Source: Holophagales bacterium UBA5066 (GTDB lineage: Bacteria > Acidobacteriota > Thermoanaerobaculia > UBA5066). Taken from it: DNA of 15,850 nt. The notes under the pieces are model-generated. The model was given only the letters and a program-made list of their open reading frames with translations. It had not been told where the DNA came from and ran no database searches. The stretch's first letter is position 1. Every line of letters begins with the position of its first letter. The position numbers and the translations under genes were made by a program. Shown here piece by piece: positions 6,692-14,045 of the stretch. The stretch is from the NCBI GenBank assembly GCA_002414905.1, contig DIAY01000204.1, positions 1-15,850 on the forward strand, written 5' to 3'.

Positions 6692-7795
6692 GTGAATCAG
6701 ACCACGGGATGCGAACATCCTGCGGTGACCACCGACGCGCATCGCCTCGCCGCCCGACTCTCCGACGCCACGCTCGCCTTCCAGGACGTCCTGACGATCT
6801 ACCTCGGGGAACGCCTCGGCCTGTACGACGACCTCGGGCGGCACGGCCCCGCCACCGCCGCCGAGCTCGCCGCCCGGACGGGGACGCACGAGCGCTACGT
6901 GAGAGAGTGGCTCGAGCAGCAGGCGGCCGCCGAATTCCTCGGCTGCTCGGACCCGTCGGCGCCACCCGAGGAGCGCCGCTTCTTCCTTCCCCCTGCTTCC
7001 GCCGAGGTGCTGACCGACCGCGAGAGTCTCCTCTGGTCCGCCGCCCGGCCGCGCAGCCTCGTTGCGCTGGCCCACAAGCTCCCGGAGCTGCTGGAGGCTT
7101 TCCGGAGCGGTGCGGGGATCCCGGACGGGACCGACGACGCCCGGACGGCCCAAGGTGACCTGGGACGCGCAGCGTTCCTGCGCCAGCTCGCAACCGAGTG
7201 GCTCCCGGCCATCCCCGAAGTCGACACGCGACTCCAGGCCGAGCCCCCCGCGCGCGTCCTGGACATCGGCTGCGGCTCGGGCTGGGCGTCGATCGCCCTC
7301 GCGCGCGGCTACCCGCTCGTCCGGGTCGACGGACTCGACCTCGACCGAGCCGCCGTCGAGGACGCCCGCGCTAATGCGCGGGCTCACGGGGTCGCAGAGC
7401 GGACGGAGTTCCACGCCTGCGACGCCGCCGCGCCGGAGCTCCACGAGGGGTACGACCTCGTGATCGCCTTCGAGGCGATCCACGACATGCCACGTCCCGT
7501 GGAAGCGCTCGCCGCCATGCGCCGGCTCGCGGCGCCGTCCGGGACCGTCCTCGTCGCCGAGATGAGGATCGGCGAACGGTTCACGCTGCCGGCCCCCCCG
7601 AACGACCGGCTGAACTACGGCTGGAGCGTCCTCACCTGCCTGGCGTCCTCCATGTGCGGCGAAGGTCCCGCAGGGACCGGGACCCTTCTCCGCCGCGGCA
7701 CCCTCGAGAGCTTTGCGCGCCAGGCAGGGTATACCTCCGTCGAGGATGCCGGCGTTCCCCACGAGGGGTGGACGTTCTGGCGCCTTCTCGGCTGA
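6692..7795 (+). CDS. class I SAM-dependent methyltransferase with N-terminal winged-helix domain
   Basis: A 367-residue cytoplasmic methyltransferase. The N-terminal part (about 17-120) is a helical winged-helix/dimerisation domain of the O-methyltransferase type (LTIYLGERLGLYDDLGRHGPATAAELA and AARTGTHERYVREWLEQQ). The Rossmann domain begins with motif I VLDIGCGSG at 189-197 and an acidic end to strand 2 (VDGLDLD, about 212-218). DACDAAAPEL-like motif III and VIAFEAIHDMPRPVEAL follow, then MRRLAAPSGTVLVAEM. The layout resembles the class I methyltransferases of unknown substrate often annotated as 'methyltransferase domain, transcriptional regulator-like'. The start is GTG at 6692 with CCGGAG about 7 bases upstream; a stop codon near 6628 limits further extension. 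It converges with the oxidoreductase gene (32-base gap). Substrate unknown. Confidence 0.85.
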   Translation: MNQTTGCEHPAVTTDAHRLAARLSDATLAFQDVLTIYLGERLGLYDDLGRHGPATAAELAARTGTHERYVREWLEQQAAAEFLGCSDPSAPPEERRFFLPPASAEVLTDRESLLWSAARPRSLVALAHKLPELLEAFRSGAGIPDGTDDARTAQGDLGRAAFLRQLATEWLPAIPEVDTRLQAEPPARVLDIGCGSGWASIALARGYPLVRVDGLDLDRAAVEDARANARAHGVAERTEFHACDAAAPELHEGYDLVIAFEAIHDMPRPVEALAAMRRLAAPSGTVLVAEMRIGERFTLPAPPNDRLNYGWSVLTCLASSMCGEGPAGTGTLLRRGTLESFARQAGYTSVEDAGVPHEGWTFWRLLG

Positions 7796-7827
7796 CCGCG
7801 CCCGAAGCCAGGAGAGCCGGCGACGCG

Positions 7828-9006
7828 TCAGGCCGGAAGCCGGCCGACGAGATCGGCTGCGCCGAAGGGTCCGGGCTGGGCGATGAGCGCCCTGGCGGCG
7901 TCGACCTGCCCCCAGACGTTCCAGAGCAGCACGCCGCGCACCCGTCCTTCCGCGAGGTAGTAGACGACCCCCTCCCGGAACGGGACCTTCCAGTCGGCGA
8001 CGGTCTCACCTCGCGGATCCAGCTGTCCGACCGCCTCGTAGCCGAGGTCGAAGAGGTCGGAGTAGAAGAAGGGCAGGTGTGTGTACGGGGACTCGTCGCC
8101 GGCCATCGAACGCCCGGCCGCGTGCCCCATGGTCACGCTGTTGTCCTCGTGCTCGAAGCGAAGCCGGGTGCCGAGAACAGGGATCGTGAAGCGGGCGACG
8201 TCGCCCGCGGCGAAGACGGAGGGGTGACTCGTCCGGAGCCGCTCGTCGACCAGGATGCCGTTGTCGACCTCGAGGCCGGCGGCGGAGGCGAGCTGGGTCT
8301 CGGGAATGATTCCGAGGCCGGCCACGACCGAGTCCACCGTGAGGCGCCCCCCATCTGCGGTCTCGACCACGAATCCCGCTGGGTCGGCGAGGACGTTCGA
8401 GACCTTCTGCCCGGATCTCACCTCGACGCCCTTCTCTCTGAAGTAGTCGACGAGGAAATGGACCAGATCGGCGGGGAAGATCCGCGCACCGATGCCGTCA
8501 TCGGGAAACAGCATCACGACCTCGCGCCCCTTCAGGGCGAGAGCCGCCGCGATCTCGGAGCCGATGAAGCCCCCGCCGATCACCGCGAACCGTCCGCCCT
8601 TGTCAGCGACGGCCCGCAGGCGCCGGTAGTCCTCGAGCGTTCGGAAATAGACGACGCCTTCGGCGCCGCTCGGGAGCCGCCGGGGGCTTCCGCCGGTTGC
8701 CAGGAGCAGCTTGTCGAACGTGTAGGTTTCACCCCGATCGTCGAGGACTCGCCGGCCGGCAAGGTCGATCGTCGTCGCCCGGCGACCAAGGTGCAGATCG
8801 ACGCCGGTGCCTTCGGTACCGCACCAGATGCCGTCGAGCTCCTCGTCCTTCCAGAGTCCCTTCGAGAGCGGAGGGCGCCTGTACGGCGCATCCGGCTCGG
8901 CACTGATGAGGCCGATCGGCCGGTCGGCGTCGAGCTCCCGAATGCCGCGGATGGCGGCGTCGGCCGCCATTCCGCCGCCGATGATGAGATACGGGTAGTG
9001 AGTCAT
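7828..9006 (-). CDS. FAD-dependent NAD(P)H oxidoreductase (ferredoxin reductase/AIF family)
   Basis: A 392-residue flavoprotein that would pass electrons between NAD(P)H and a ferredoxin-like or quinone partner. It has the N-terminal FAD-binding GGGMAADAAIRG (10-21), the family motif PYRRPPLSKGL (41-51), LLATGGSPR (101-109), the NAD(P)-binding GGGFIGSEIAAAL (144-156) and the second FAD motif VFAAGDVARF (264-273). FEHEDNSVTMGHAAG then takes the place of the usual VEHWDNA segment, followed by a C-terminal dimerisation-type domain. The ATG at 9006 has a perfect AAAGGAGG site 7-14 bases upstream. No ferredoxin or dioxygenase gene is adjacent, so the partner is unknown. It has its own promoter module (9136-9187), shared in design with the ClC gene. 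A short GC hairpin (7831-7845, inside its 3' end) faces the convergent methyltransferase gene. Confidence 0.9.
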   Translation of the reverse strand: MTHYPYLIIGGGMAADAAIRGIRELDADRPIGLISAEPDAPYRRPPLSKGLWKDEELDGIWCGTEGTGVDLHLGRRATTIDLAGRRVLDDRGETYTFDKLLLATGGSPRRLPSGAEGVVYFRTLEDYRRLRAVADKGGRFAVIGGGFIGSEIAAALALKGREVVMLFPDDGIGARIFPADLVHFLVDYFREKGVEVRSGQKVSNVLADPAGFVVETADGGRLTVDSVVAGLGIIPETQLASAAGLEVDNGILVDERLRTSHPSVFAAGDVARFTIPVLGTRLRFEHEDNSVTMGHAAGRSMAGDESPYTHLPFFYSDLFDLGYEAVGQLDPRGETVADWKVPFREGVVYYLAEGRVRGVLLWNVWGQVDAARALIAQPGPFGAADLVGRLPA

Positions 9007-9064
9007 GTCCGGGCCTCCTTTGAAATCTCTCCTGCCGGCCGTTCCGCCGTTATATGCAGCTCGA

Positions 9065-9080
9065 CGGCTCCAAAGAGCCG
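9065..9080 (-). repeat. hairpin in the 5' leader of the oxidoreductase
   Basis: CGGCTC-CAAA-GAGCCG is a perfect 6-bp stem with a 4-base loop, lying mid-way in the roughly 125-base predicted leader. It is not followed by a T-run on the minus strand. It may be a leader structure; function unknown. Confidence 0.35.
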
Positions 9081-9135
9081 GAGCGACCGGCGCCTGCTCG
9101 TTCCGAGCGCGAGACCGGGGAGAGCATCCATGCTC

Positions 9136-9187
9136 CGACCCTATGCCAGACGGGTCTCGTTTTCAAGATTAACGTGCTGTTAATCAT
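9136..9187 (-). promoter_or_regulatory. promoter/operator module R1 for the FAD oxidoreductase
   Basis: Read on the minus strand, TTGAAA (9161-9166) and TAGGGT (9138-9143) are separated by 17 bases, a good sigma70-type promoter with a predicted start near 9131. Abutting the -35 is a perfect 7-bp dyad with a 5-base centre, GATTAAC-N5-GTTAATC (9167-9185), centred near -45, where an activator contacting RNA polymerase would bind. The module aligns without gaps to R2 at 11985-12036 (38 of 52 bases identical by eye). A weaker alternative -10, TATAAC, is at 9049-9054. Confidence 0.6.
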
Positions 9188-9277
9188 GCAAACAGGGCGC
9201 ACAGTCGCCACCCGGTCGCTTCCGATGATCTCTGGACACGCTGCCGAAGACGACCGCTCGCCCGAGGGAGGTCGAGC

Positions 9278-9688
9278 CTACCGGGTGTAGTGGCCTGACG
9301 CTTCGGGCTGGTAGGCGACCGACTCGACCCGCAGATGCCGGACGCCGCCCGGGACCGTCCATTCGATCTCGTCCCCGACGCGATAGCCGAGCATGGCGGC
9401 GCCGATCGGTGCGAGCACGGAGATCCTCCCCTTGGCGAAATCGGCGTCGTGAGGGTAGACGAGGGTGTACTCCAGAGTCGTGCCCTGGTCGAGATCGAGG
9501 AGACGCGCCTGGGAATTCATCGTGATCACGTCCGGCGGGATATCGGACGCAGGCACCACCGTCGCACGATGGATCTCTGAGAGCAGCTCACCCATATCCT
9601 CGCGGTCCCGGGGAGTGGCGGACACCTGCATCATCCCGATCAGACGCTTCCGATCCTCTGCCGTGACGAAGATATTGCGCTCGCTCAA
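9278..9688 (-). CDS. rnk: Rnk-like nucleoside diphosphate kinase regulator (GreA/GreB C-terminal fold)
   Basis: A 136-residue cytoplasmic protein. The N-terminal part is a short helical segment with ERNIFVTAEDRKRLIGMM and a partner helix (about 25-45). The C-terminal domain carries the Rnk/GreA signature DVITMNSQARLLDLD, TLVYPHDADFAKGRISVLAPIGAAMLGYRVGDEIEW and a near-final YQPEASG. Rnk proteins bind RNA polymerase like Gre factors but lack the long coiled coil with acidic tip, and the length and short N-terminal helices here match that. The start is TTG at 9688 with GAGGAGG 8 bases upstream; the next in-frame Met is 18 residues in. The ClC gene stops 300 bases upstream on the same strand, so co-transcription is possible but not evident. 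Confidence 0.88.
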   Translation of the reverse strand: MSERNIFVTAEDRKRLIGMMQVSATPRDREDMGELLSEIHRATVVPASDIPPDVITMNSQARLLDLDQGTTLEYTLVYPHDADFAKGRISVLAPIGAAMLGYRVGDEIEWTVPGGVRHLRVESVAYQPEASGHYTR

Positions 9689-9863
9689 TGTGAGATCCTC
9701 CTCGGTTCGGCTCTCGCCGATGAAATCGATTGATCATCGTCCCGCAGGGCCTGGAGCCAGCCGGCGAGCTCGGATCCGGCGCGCCGTCTCTCTCCGGAAT
9801 TTCCTGGGCGCAAAGGTCAGGTTCTCCCGGTGACGGGTGTCTGAACGCCGACGAGACGATCCG

Positions 9864-9881
9864 CAGGCCTTCGAAGGCCTG
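9864..9881. repeat. perfect 18-base palindrome upstream of rnk
   Basis: CAGGCCTTCGAAGGCCTG is its own reverse complement and lies about 175 bases upstream of the rnk start, in the 300-base gap between ClC and rnk. It could be an operator or a short hairpin. No clear -35/-10 pair is visible in this gap. Confidence 0.45.
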
Positions 9882-9928
9882 TGGCGCCGAGCTTAGCATT
9901 TACCGGGCCTGTCCGAGAAGACGCCCGG

Positions 9929-9983
9929 GCCGGCGTCAGGAGGCCTTCGCGGCTCGAGAGACGCCCATTGCTCTGACGCCGGC
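9929..9983 (-). repeat. 11-bp inverted repeat just past the ClC stop
   Basis: GCCGGCGTCAG (9929-9939) and CTGACGCCGGC (9973-9983) are perfect inverted copies with a 33-base spacer, starting 5 bases after the ClC stop codon on the minus strand. It could form the 3' end structure of the ClC transcript. There is no T-tract, so it is not a classical intrinsic terminator. Together with the palindrome at 9864 it is the only structure I see in the gap 9689-9988. Confidence 0.45.
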
Positions 9984-9988
9984 GAGAT

Positions 9989-11845
9989 TCAGGTTCTCGT
10001 GAACCCGACACCGCGAGCGCGCTCGATGTGATTCGTCGCGTCGAGGCGAACCCTGTGCCCTTCGAGGAGATCGCTTCGGGTCACGATGCCGACGAGCCGA
10101 CCACCTTCCATCACGGGCAGCCTGCCGACCCCCTCGTTCAACATCGTGTCGGCGGCCTCGCGAAGCGTCGCGGAAGGATCGATCGCGACCGCCGGCCGCC
10201 TCACGAGGTGGGAGAGAGGCTCGCCGCGGGACGTCGCGGCGAGCACGTCGCGCTGAGTAAGCACGCCGAGAACGCGAGCGCCGTCGTCGAGGACGGGAAA
10301 TCCGTGGTGCGCGGTCCCGGACACGCCCGACCGAAGCCAGGCCTGCACGTCGCCCACGGCGTCGGAGTGTTTCAGCGTGACGACGTCACACAGCCCCACA
10401 TCTCGCACGAGAACCTGCTCGAGCTGATCGGCAGCGTATTCCGACGGGATGGGCCGGCCGCGGCGTGCGATCTTCTCCGTCATGATCGACGTCCTCATCA
10501 TGAAGCAGGAGATGAGGTAGGCCGCGCCGCAGCCGCCGAGCAGCGGGAGGAGCCCGAGCGGCTGGCGTGTCGCTTCGAACGCGAAAACCACCGACGCCAG
10601 GGGGGCACGAGACGCGCCGGTGAACAACGCCGCCATCCCGACGAGCGCCCCGATACGCAGGTCGATACCGGCCGAAGGCACGAGGAGGGAAATGACCGCG
10701 GCGGTGCCGGCGCCGACGCCACCCCCTATCGTGAAGAGCGGTGCGAGCGTCCCGCCGGAGGTCCCGCTCCCCAGAGAGAAGAGCCACGAGACCAGCTTGC
10801 AGGTGCACAACACGGCGAGCGCCGTTCCCGTGAGGCTCCCGGACACCATGTGCTCGATGTTGTCGTAGCCGACTCCCATGGTGGCGGGGACGAACAGGCC
10901 GATGAGGCCGACCGGCAGAGCCCCCAGCGCCGGCCACCACATCCAGTGGATGGGCAGGCGGGCAAAGCCGTCCTCCACGGCATACACGGCTTTCGTGATG
11001 AACACCGAGCAGAGTCCGGCGACGGCGCCGACGACCACGTAGGCGACGAGCGCGGAGGGGGCCGGGGCCGGCAGATCGGGCACGGAGAACGCTGGCGCCA
11101 TCCCGTCGAAGACGACGCGAACGCCCGCCGCGGACACAGACGCGAGGATGACCGGGATCAGCGACCGTGGCCGGTATTCGAAGAGAAGGAGCTCGACCGC
11201 GAGCAGGACCGCGGCGACCGGGGAGCCGAACGTCGCCGCCATTCCCGCCGCGGCGCCGGCCGCCAGCAGGGTCTTGCGCTCGTCCGCCGAGATCTTCGCG
11301 AACTGCCCGACGAGCGAGCCCAGCGCCCCACCCGTGGCGATGATCGGACCCTCCGCTCCGAAGGGGCCGCCCGTGCCGATGGAGATGACGGCAGAGATCG
11401 GCTTGAGGAAGAGAACTCTCGCCGGAATCCGGCTCTGATTGAACAGCACCTGTTCCATCGCCTCCGGAATACCGTGACCCCGGATGGCAGGAGATCCGAA
11501 GCGCGCGATCAGACCGACGACGACGGCGCCGAGCACGGGGATGAGAATGACCCACGCACCGAGCGTGTTGCCCACCGGCGAGCTGTTCGCAAACGACACT
11601 TTCCCGTGGAAGGCGACGTTGGTGATCAGCGAGATCGAGGCCGAAAGGAGCTGGGCGACTCCAGCCGCTCCGACCCCGATCACGCACGCCAGGGCGGAGG
11701 TTCCCACCACACGACGATCCACCGTGGAGCCGGCGATGCCGCCGCCGATGATCCGGATTGCCGGACCCATCGATGGCGCGATGGGCAGCCCGTCATTGAG
11801 GGATGCACCCTCCACGGGATGCGAGCGGTCAGGAGACCCTGGCAC
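9989..11845 (-). CDS. ClC family chloride channel/antiporter with C-terminal CBS pair
   Basis: A 618-residue inner-membrane protein. A short cytoplasmic N-terminus precedes about 18 ClC helices (roughly 45-455). Selectivity-filter motifs are present in variant form: GHGIPE (123-128) for GSGIP, GPFGAEGP (160-167) with the gating glutamate E165, and SGGTLAPLF for GIFAP. The gating Glu means a gated channel or a proton-coupled antiporter; which cannot be decided here. The last about 150 residues contain two CBS motifs (HGFPVLDDGARVLGVLTQRD and GRLPVMEGGRLVGIVTRSDLL), which bind adenosine nucleotides in this family. The GTG at 11845 has GAGG 9-12 bases upstream; a later Met near residue 26 is a possible alternative. 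Promoter module R2 lies upstream with a leader of about 135 bases. Confidence 0.93.
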   Translation of the reverse strand: MPGSPDRSHPVEGASLNDGLPIAPSMGPAIRIIGGGIAGSTVDRRVVGTSALACVIGVGAAGVAQLLSASISLITNVAFHGKVSFANSSPVGNTLGAWVILIPVLGAVVVGLIARFGSPAIRGHGIPEAMEQVLFNQSRIPARVLFLKPISAVISIGTGGPFGAEGPIIATGGALGSLVGQFAKISADERKTLLAAGAAAGMAATFGSPVAAVLLAVELLLFEYRPRSLIPVILASVSAAGVRVVFDGMAPAFSVPDLPAPAPSALVAYVVVGAVAGLCSVFITKAVYAVEDGFARLPIHWMWWPALGALPVGLIGLFVPATMGVGYDNIEHMVSGSLTGTALAVLCTCKLVSWLFSLGSGTSGGTLAPLFTIGGGVGAGTAAVISLLVPSAGIDLRIGALVGMAALFTGASRAPLASVVFAFEATRQPLGLLPLLGGCGAAYLISCFMMRTSIMTEKIARRGRPIPSEYAADQLEQVLVRDVGLCDVVTLKHSDAVGDVQAWLRSGVSGTAHHGFPVLDDGARVLGVLTQRDVLAATSRGEPLSHLVRRPAVAIDPSATLREAADTMLNEGVGRLPVMEGGRLVGIVTRSDLLEGHRVRLDATNHIERARGVGFTRT

Positions 11846-11984
11846 GTTCTCTACCTCGAGTCCCGGCGTGGGCGGCTCCTTCGAATGTCCACGTGCGCAG
11901 CGTCATCCGTTCCGTCCCACCGACGGGCCAAAGCGACGGACTCCGATCATTCCAGGGTCTGGACCAGCCAGAGTGTTCACGTTT

Positions 11985-12036
11985 CGACCTTATGCCGGGC
12001 CGGCCTTGTTTTCAAGTTTGCCGCACTGTCAATAAG
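11985..12036 (-). promoter_or_regulatory. promoter/operator module R2 for the ClC gene
   Basis: On the minus strand TTGAAA (12010-12015) and TAAGGT (11987-11992) are 17 bases apart, with a predicted start near 11980. Immediately upstream of the -35 is the dyad TTGCC-N5-GTCAA (plus-strand 12018-12032), four of five pairs complementary, centred near -45. Spacing and most bases match R1 at 9136-9187. The remaining 11846-11984 is the ClC leader and shows nothing else clear. Confidence 0.6.
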
Positions 12037-12070
12037 GTCAACGAGTCGCCTGGCCACCGCCCCGGAGACG

Positions 12071-12084
12071 TAGACTTCCCGGCA
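12071..12084 (+). promoter_or_regulatory. -10-like hexamer for a leaderless M28 peptidase mRNA
   Basis: TAGACT at 12071-12076 lies 7 bases before the ATG at 12084, which would place the transcription start on or next to the start codon. No convincing -35 is visible and there is no good ribosome site, consistent with a leaderless transcript. Confidence 0.35.
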
Positions 12085-13796
12085 TGAAGAGCGGCCTCGG
12101 CGTTCTCCTCGCGGGTCTCCTCTCCCTTTCCGGCACCGGGCGCGCCATCGGCCCCCAGGTCCCCGCCGCAGAGCGCGAAGCCGCCAGAGACATCACGCCC
12201 GAGAGGCTCCGCGCCCACATCCGCTTCCTCGCATCGGACCTCCTCGAGGGCCGGGGCCCCACGACTCGTGGAGATCGCTTCGCCGAGGCCTACCTCCAGT
12301 CGCAGCTCGAGGCGCTCGGCCTCGCTCCCGGCGCACCCGAAGGGGGCTTCATCCAGAAGGTCCCGCTCGTCGGAATCCGGCCGGCCTCCGCCGCTGGGGC
12401 GGTGTTCCGCTCCGACAGAGGCGTGACGCAAGGCGTGCCCGGCGAGAGCTTCGTCGGGTCGTCGGGCGTCCAGCTGCCCGAGGCGAAGGTCGAGGACGCC
12501 GAGATCGTCTTTGTCGGCTACGGGATCCAGGCACCCGAGTACCGCTGGGACGACTTCAAGAGTGCCGATCTCGCTGGCAAGGTCCTCCTGATCATGAACA
12601 ACGATCCCGAGGGGAGCGCGTCCGAGCCCGACCTTTTTGCCGGGAAGACGCGCCTGCGCTACGGCCGGTGGGACTATAAGTACGCCATGGCCGGGAGCAA
12701 GGGAGCCGCGGGCGCGATCATCATCCACACGACCCCTTCGGCCGGCTACCCGTGGCAGGTCGTGAAGTCCTCGTGGAGCGGCGAGCTGTTCGAGCTTCCG
12801 GACGACGGGAAGCCGCGCGTGCAGGTGAAGGGGTGGGCGACCGAAGAGCTGGCGAGGTCGATCGCCGCCCTCGGAGGGAAGGACCTCGACCAGCTCAGGT
12901 CCGCCGCCCAGGACCGGTCATTCCGGCCCGTGCCGCTCGGCGTGAAGATGTCCTTCGCTCTGCACAATGAGATCTCGCGGAAGGAGTCCGGCAACGTCAT
13001 CGCCGTGCTGCGCGGCTCCGACCCGGTGCGCGCGAAGGAGGCCGTCCTCTACACCGCTCACCACGACCACCTGGGCCTCAAGCCCGGGCCGAAGCCCGGC
13101 GAGGAGCTCATCTACCACGGCGCCCTGGACAACGCATCCGGTGTCGCCGCGGTCCTCTCGGTGGCCCGCGCCTTCGCGAGCCTCCCGGCAAAGCCGGCCC
13201 GCTCGATCGTCTTCGCGTTCGTCGCGGGAGAGGAGCAGGGGCTCCTCGGATCGCAGTGGCTCGCGGCCCATCCCCCCTTCCCGGCAGGTCGGATCGCGGC
13301 CGACATCAACGTCGACATGATCGGGTGGTTCGGGAAGACGCGAGACCTCACGATGATCGGCCTCGGCAAGTCGTCCCTCGACGCCGACGTCGAGGCCCTG
13401 GCGGCGATGCAGGGGCGGACGGTAAAACCCGACGCGTTCCCTGACCGAGGCGCCTTCTACCGCTCCGACCAGTACAGCCTCGCCCAGGTCGGCATTCCAG
13501 CCGCCTACCTCGGGGGAGGCAACGACGTCATCGGCAAGCCCGAGGGGTTCGGGCGCCAGGAACGGGAGCGGTTCGAAAAGAGCGACTACCACCAGCCCTC
13601 CGACGCGTTCCGGGAGGACTGGGATCTCTCCGGAGCCGTCGAGGACGTGCAGCTCGACTTCTACCTGGGATGCCGGCTGGCCAACGCCAAGGGCATGCCG
13701 GTCTGGAAGAGCGGAGACGAATTCGAGCCGGCACGCCGAAAGGCTCTGGCGGAAGCGGCGAAGGATGCGGGAGCGCTGAATCCGCCTGTCCGGTAG
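12084..13796 (+). CDS. exported M28 family zinc metallopeptidase with PA-like insert
   Basis: A 570-residue aminopeptidase-type enzyme acting outside the cytoplasm. The signal peptide is residues 1-20 or so (MKSGLGVLLAGLLSLSGTGRA). An N-terminal region begins ITPERLRAHIRFLASDLLEGRG; a PA-like domain (about 110-270, with EIVFVGYGIQAPEY and DLAGKVLLIMNNDP) is inserted before the catalytic domain. All five expected di-zinc ligands are visible: H326 (AHHDHLG), D349 (DNASG), E384, D411 (NVDMIG) and H503 (YHQPSD), with E383 as general base in GEEQGLLGS. It should therefore be active, releasing N-terminal amino acids or small peptides. The start has no clear ribosome site but a TAGACT box 7 bases upstream. 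The next gene is an oligopeptide-type binding protein 248 bases downstream, a plausible peptide-scavenging pair (inference). Confidence 0.93.
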   Translation: MKSGLGVLLAGLLSLSGTGRAIGPQVPAAEREAARDITPERLRAHIRFLASDLLEGRGPTTRGDRFAEAYLQSQLEALGLAPGAPEGGFIQKVPLVGIRPASAAGAVFRSDRGVTQGVPGESFVGSSGVQLPEAKVEDAEIVFVGYGIQAPEYRWDDFKSADLAGKVLLIMNNDPEGSASEPDLFAGKTRLRYGRWDYKYAMAGSKGAAGAIIIHTTPSAGYPWQVVKSSWSGELFELPDDGKPRVQVKGWATEELARSIAALGGKDLDQLRSAAQDRSFRPVPLGVKMSFALHNEISRKESGNVIAVLRGSDPVRAKEAVLYTAHHDHLGLKPGPKPGEELIYHGALDNASGVAAVLSVARAFASLPAKPARSIVFAFVAGEEQGLLGSQWLAAHPPFPAGRIAADINVDMIGWFGKTRDLTMIGLGKSSLDADVEALAAMQGRTVKPDAFPDRGAFYRSDQYSLAQVGIPAAYLGGGNDVIGKPEGFGRQERERFEKSDYHQPSDAFREDWDLSGAVEDVQLDFYLGCRLANAKGMPVWKSGDEFEPARRKALAEAAKDAGALNPPVR

Positions 13797-14011
13797 GAGG
13801 GGCGCGGCCTCCTGCGCTCCAGAGCCAGGCGTTGCCGGCATTTCCTCGGCCTTCTCGAAGAGAGCACTCGATACCGTCTTGCCCGGCTCCCGGAGCGCCT
13901 CCAGGCTCTCCCCCTGACTGTGGCGCACCTCGATCCGGGCCTTCCACCACCCTGGCGAAAACGCCCGGCCGGTCCCCCCGACTTCCTCCGCGACGGCCCT
14001 CTCGTTCCAGC

Positions 14012-14045
14012 TTGAACCAGGGCTTCCCGGCTTAAGATCGGCCCA
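14012..14045 (+). promoter_or_regulatory. promoter giving a probable leaderless mRNA for the solute-binding lipoprotein
   Basis: TTGAAC (14012-14017), a 15-base spacer and TAAGAT (14033-14038) form a promoter-like pair. The -10 is only 6 bases from the ATG at 14045, so transcription would begin at the start codon. No ribosome site is present. The short spacer is below the usual 16-18. The rest of the gap 13797-14011 contains no other clear signal. Confidence 0.45.

Noticed and set aside
4752..7193. Long open frame on the minus strand (813 codons)
   Set aside because: Covers four plus-strand genes with signal peptides and ribosome sites; His/Arg/Gly-rich shadow. Only the short IIGNAVRLRK stretch was kept, as a weak finding.
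7831..7845. GGCCGG-AAG-CCGGCC hairpin as terminator between convergent genes
   Set aside because: It lies inside the 3' end of the oxidoreductase coding sequence and has no T-tract; more likely codon-driven.
10028..12073. Long open frame on the plus strand (681 codons)
   Set aside because: Antisense to the ClC gene; composition dominated by Arg, Asp, Glu and His with no recognisable fold.
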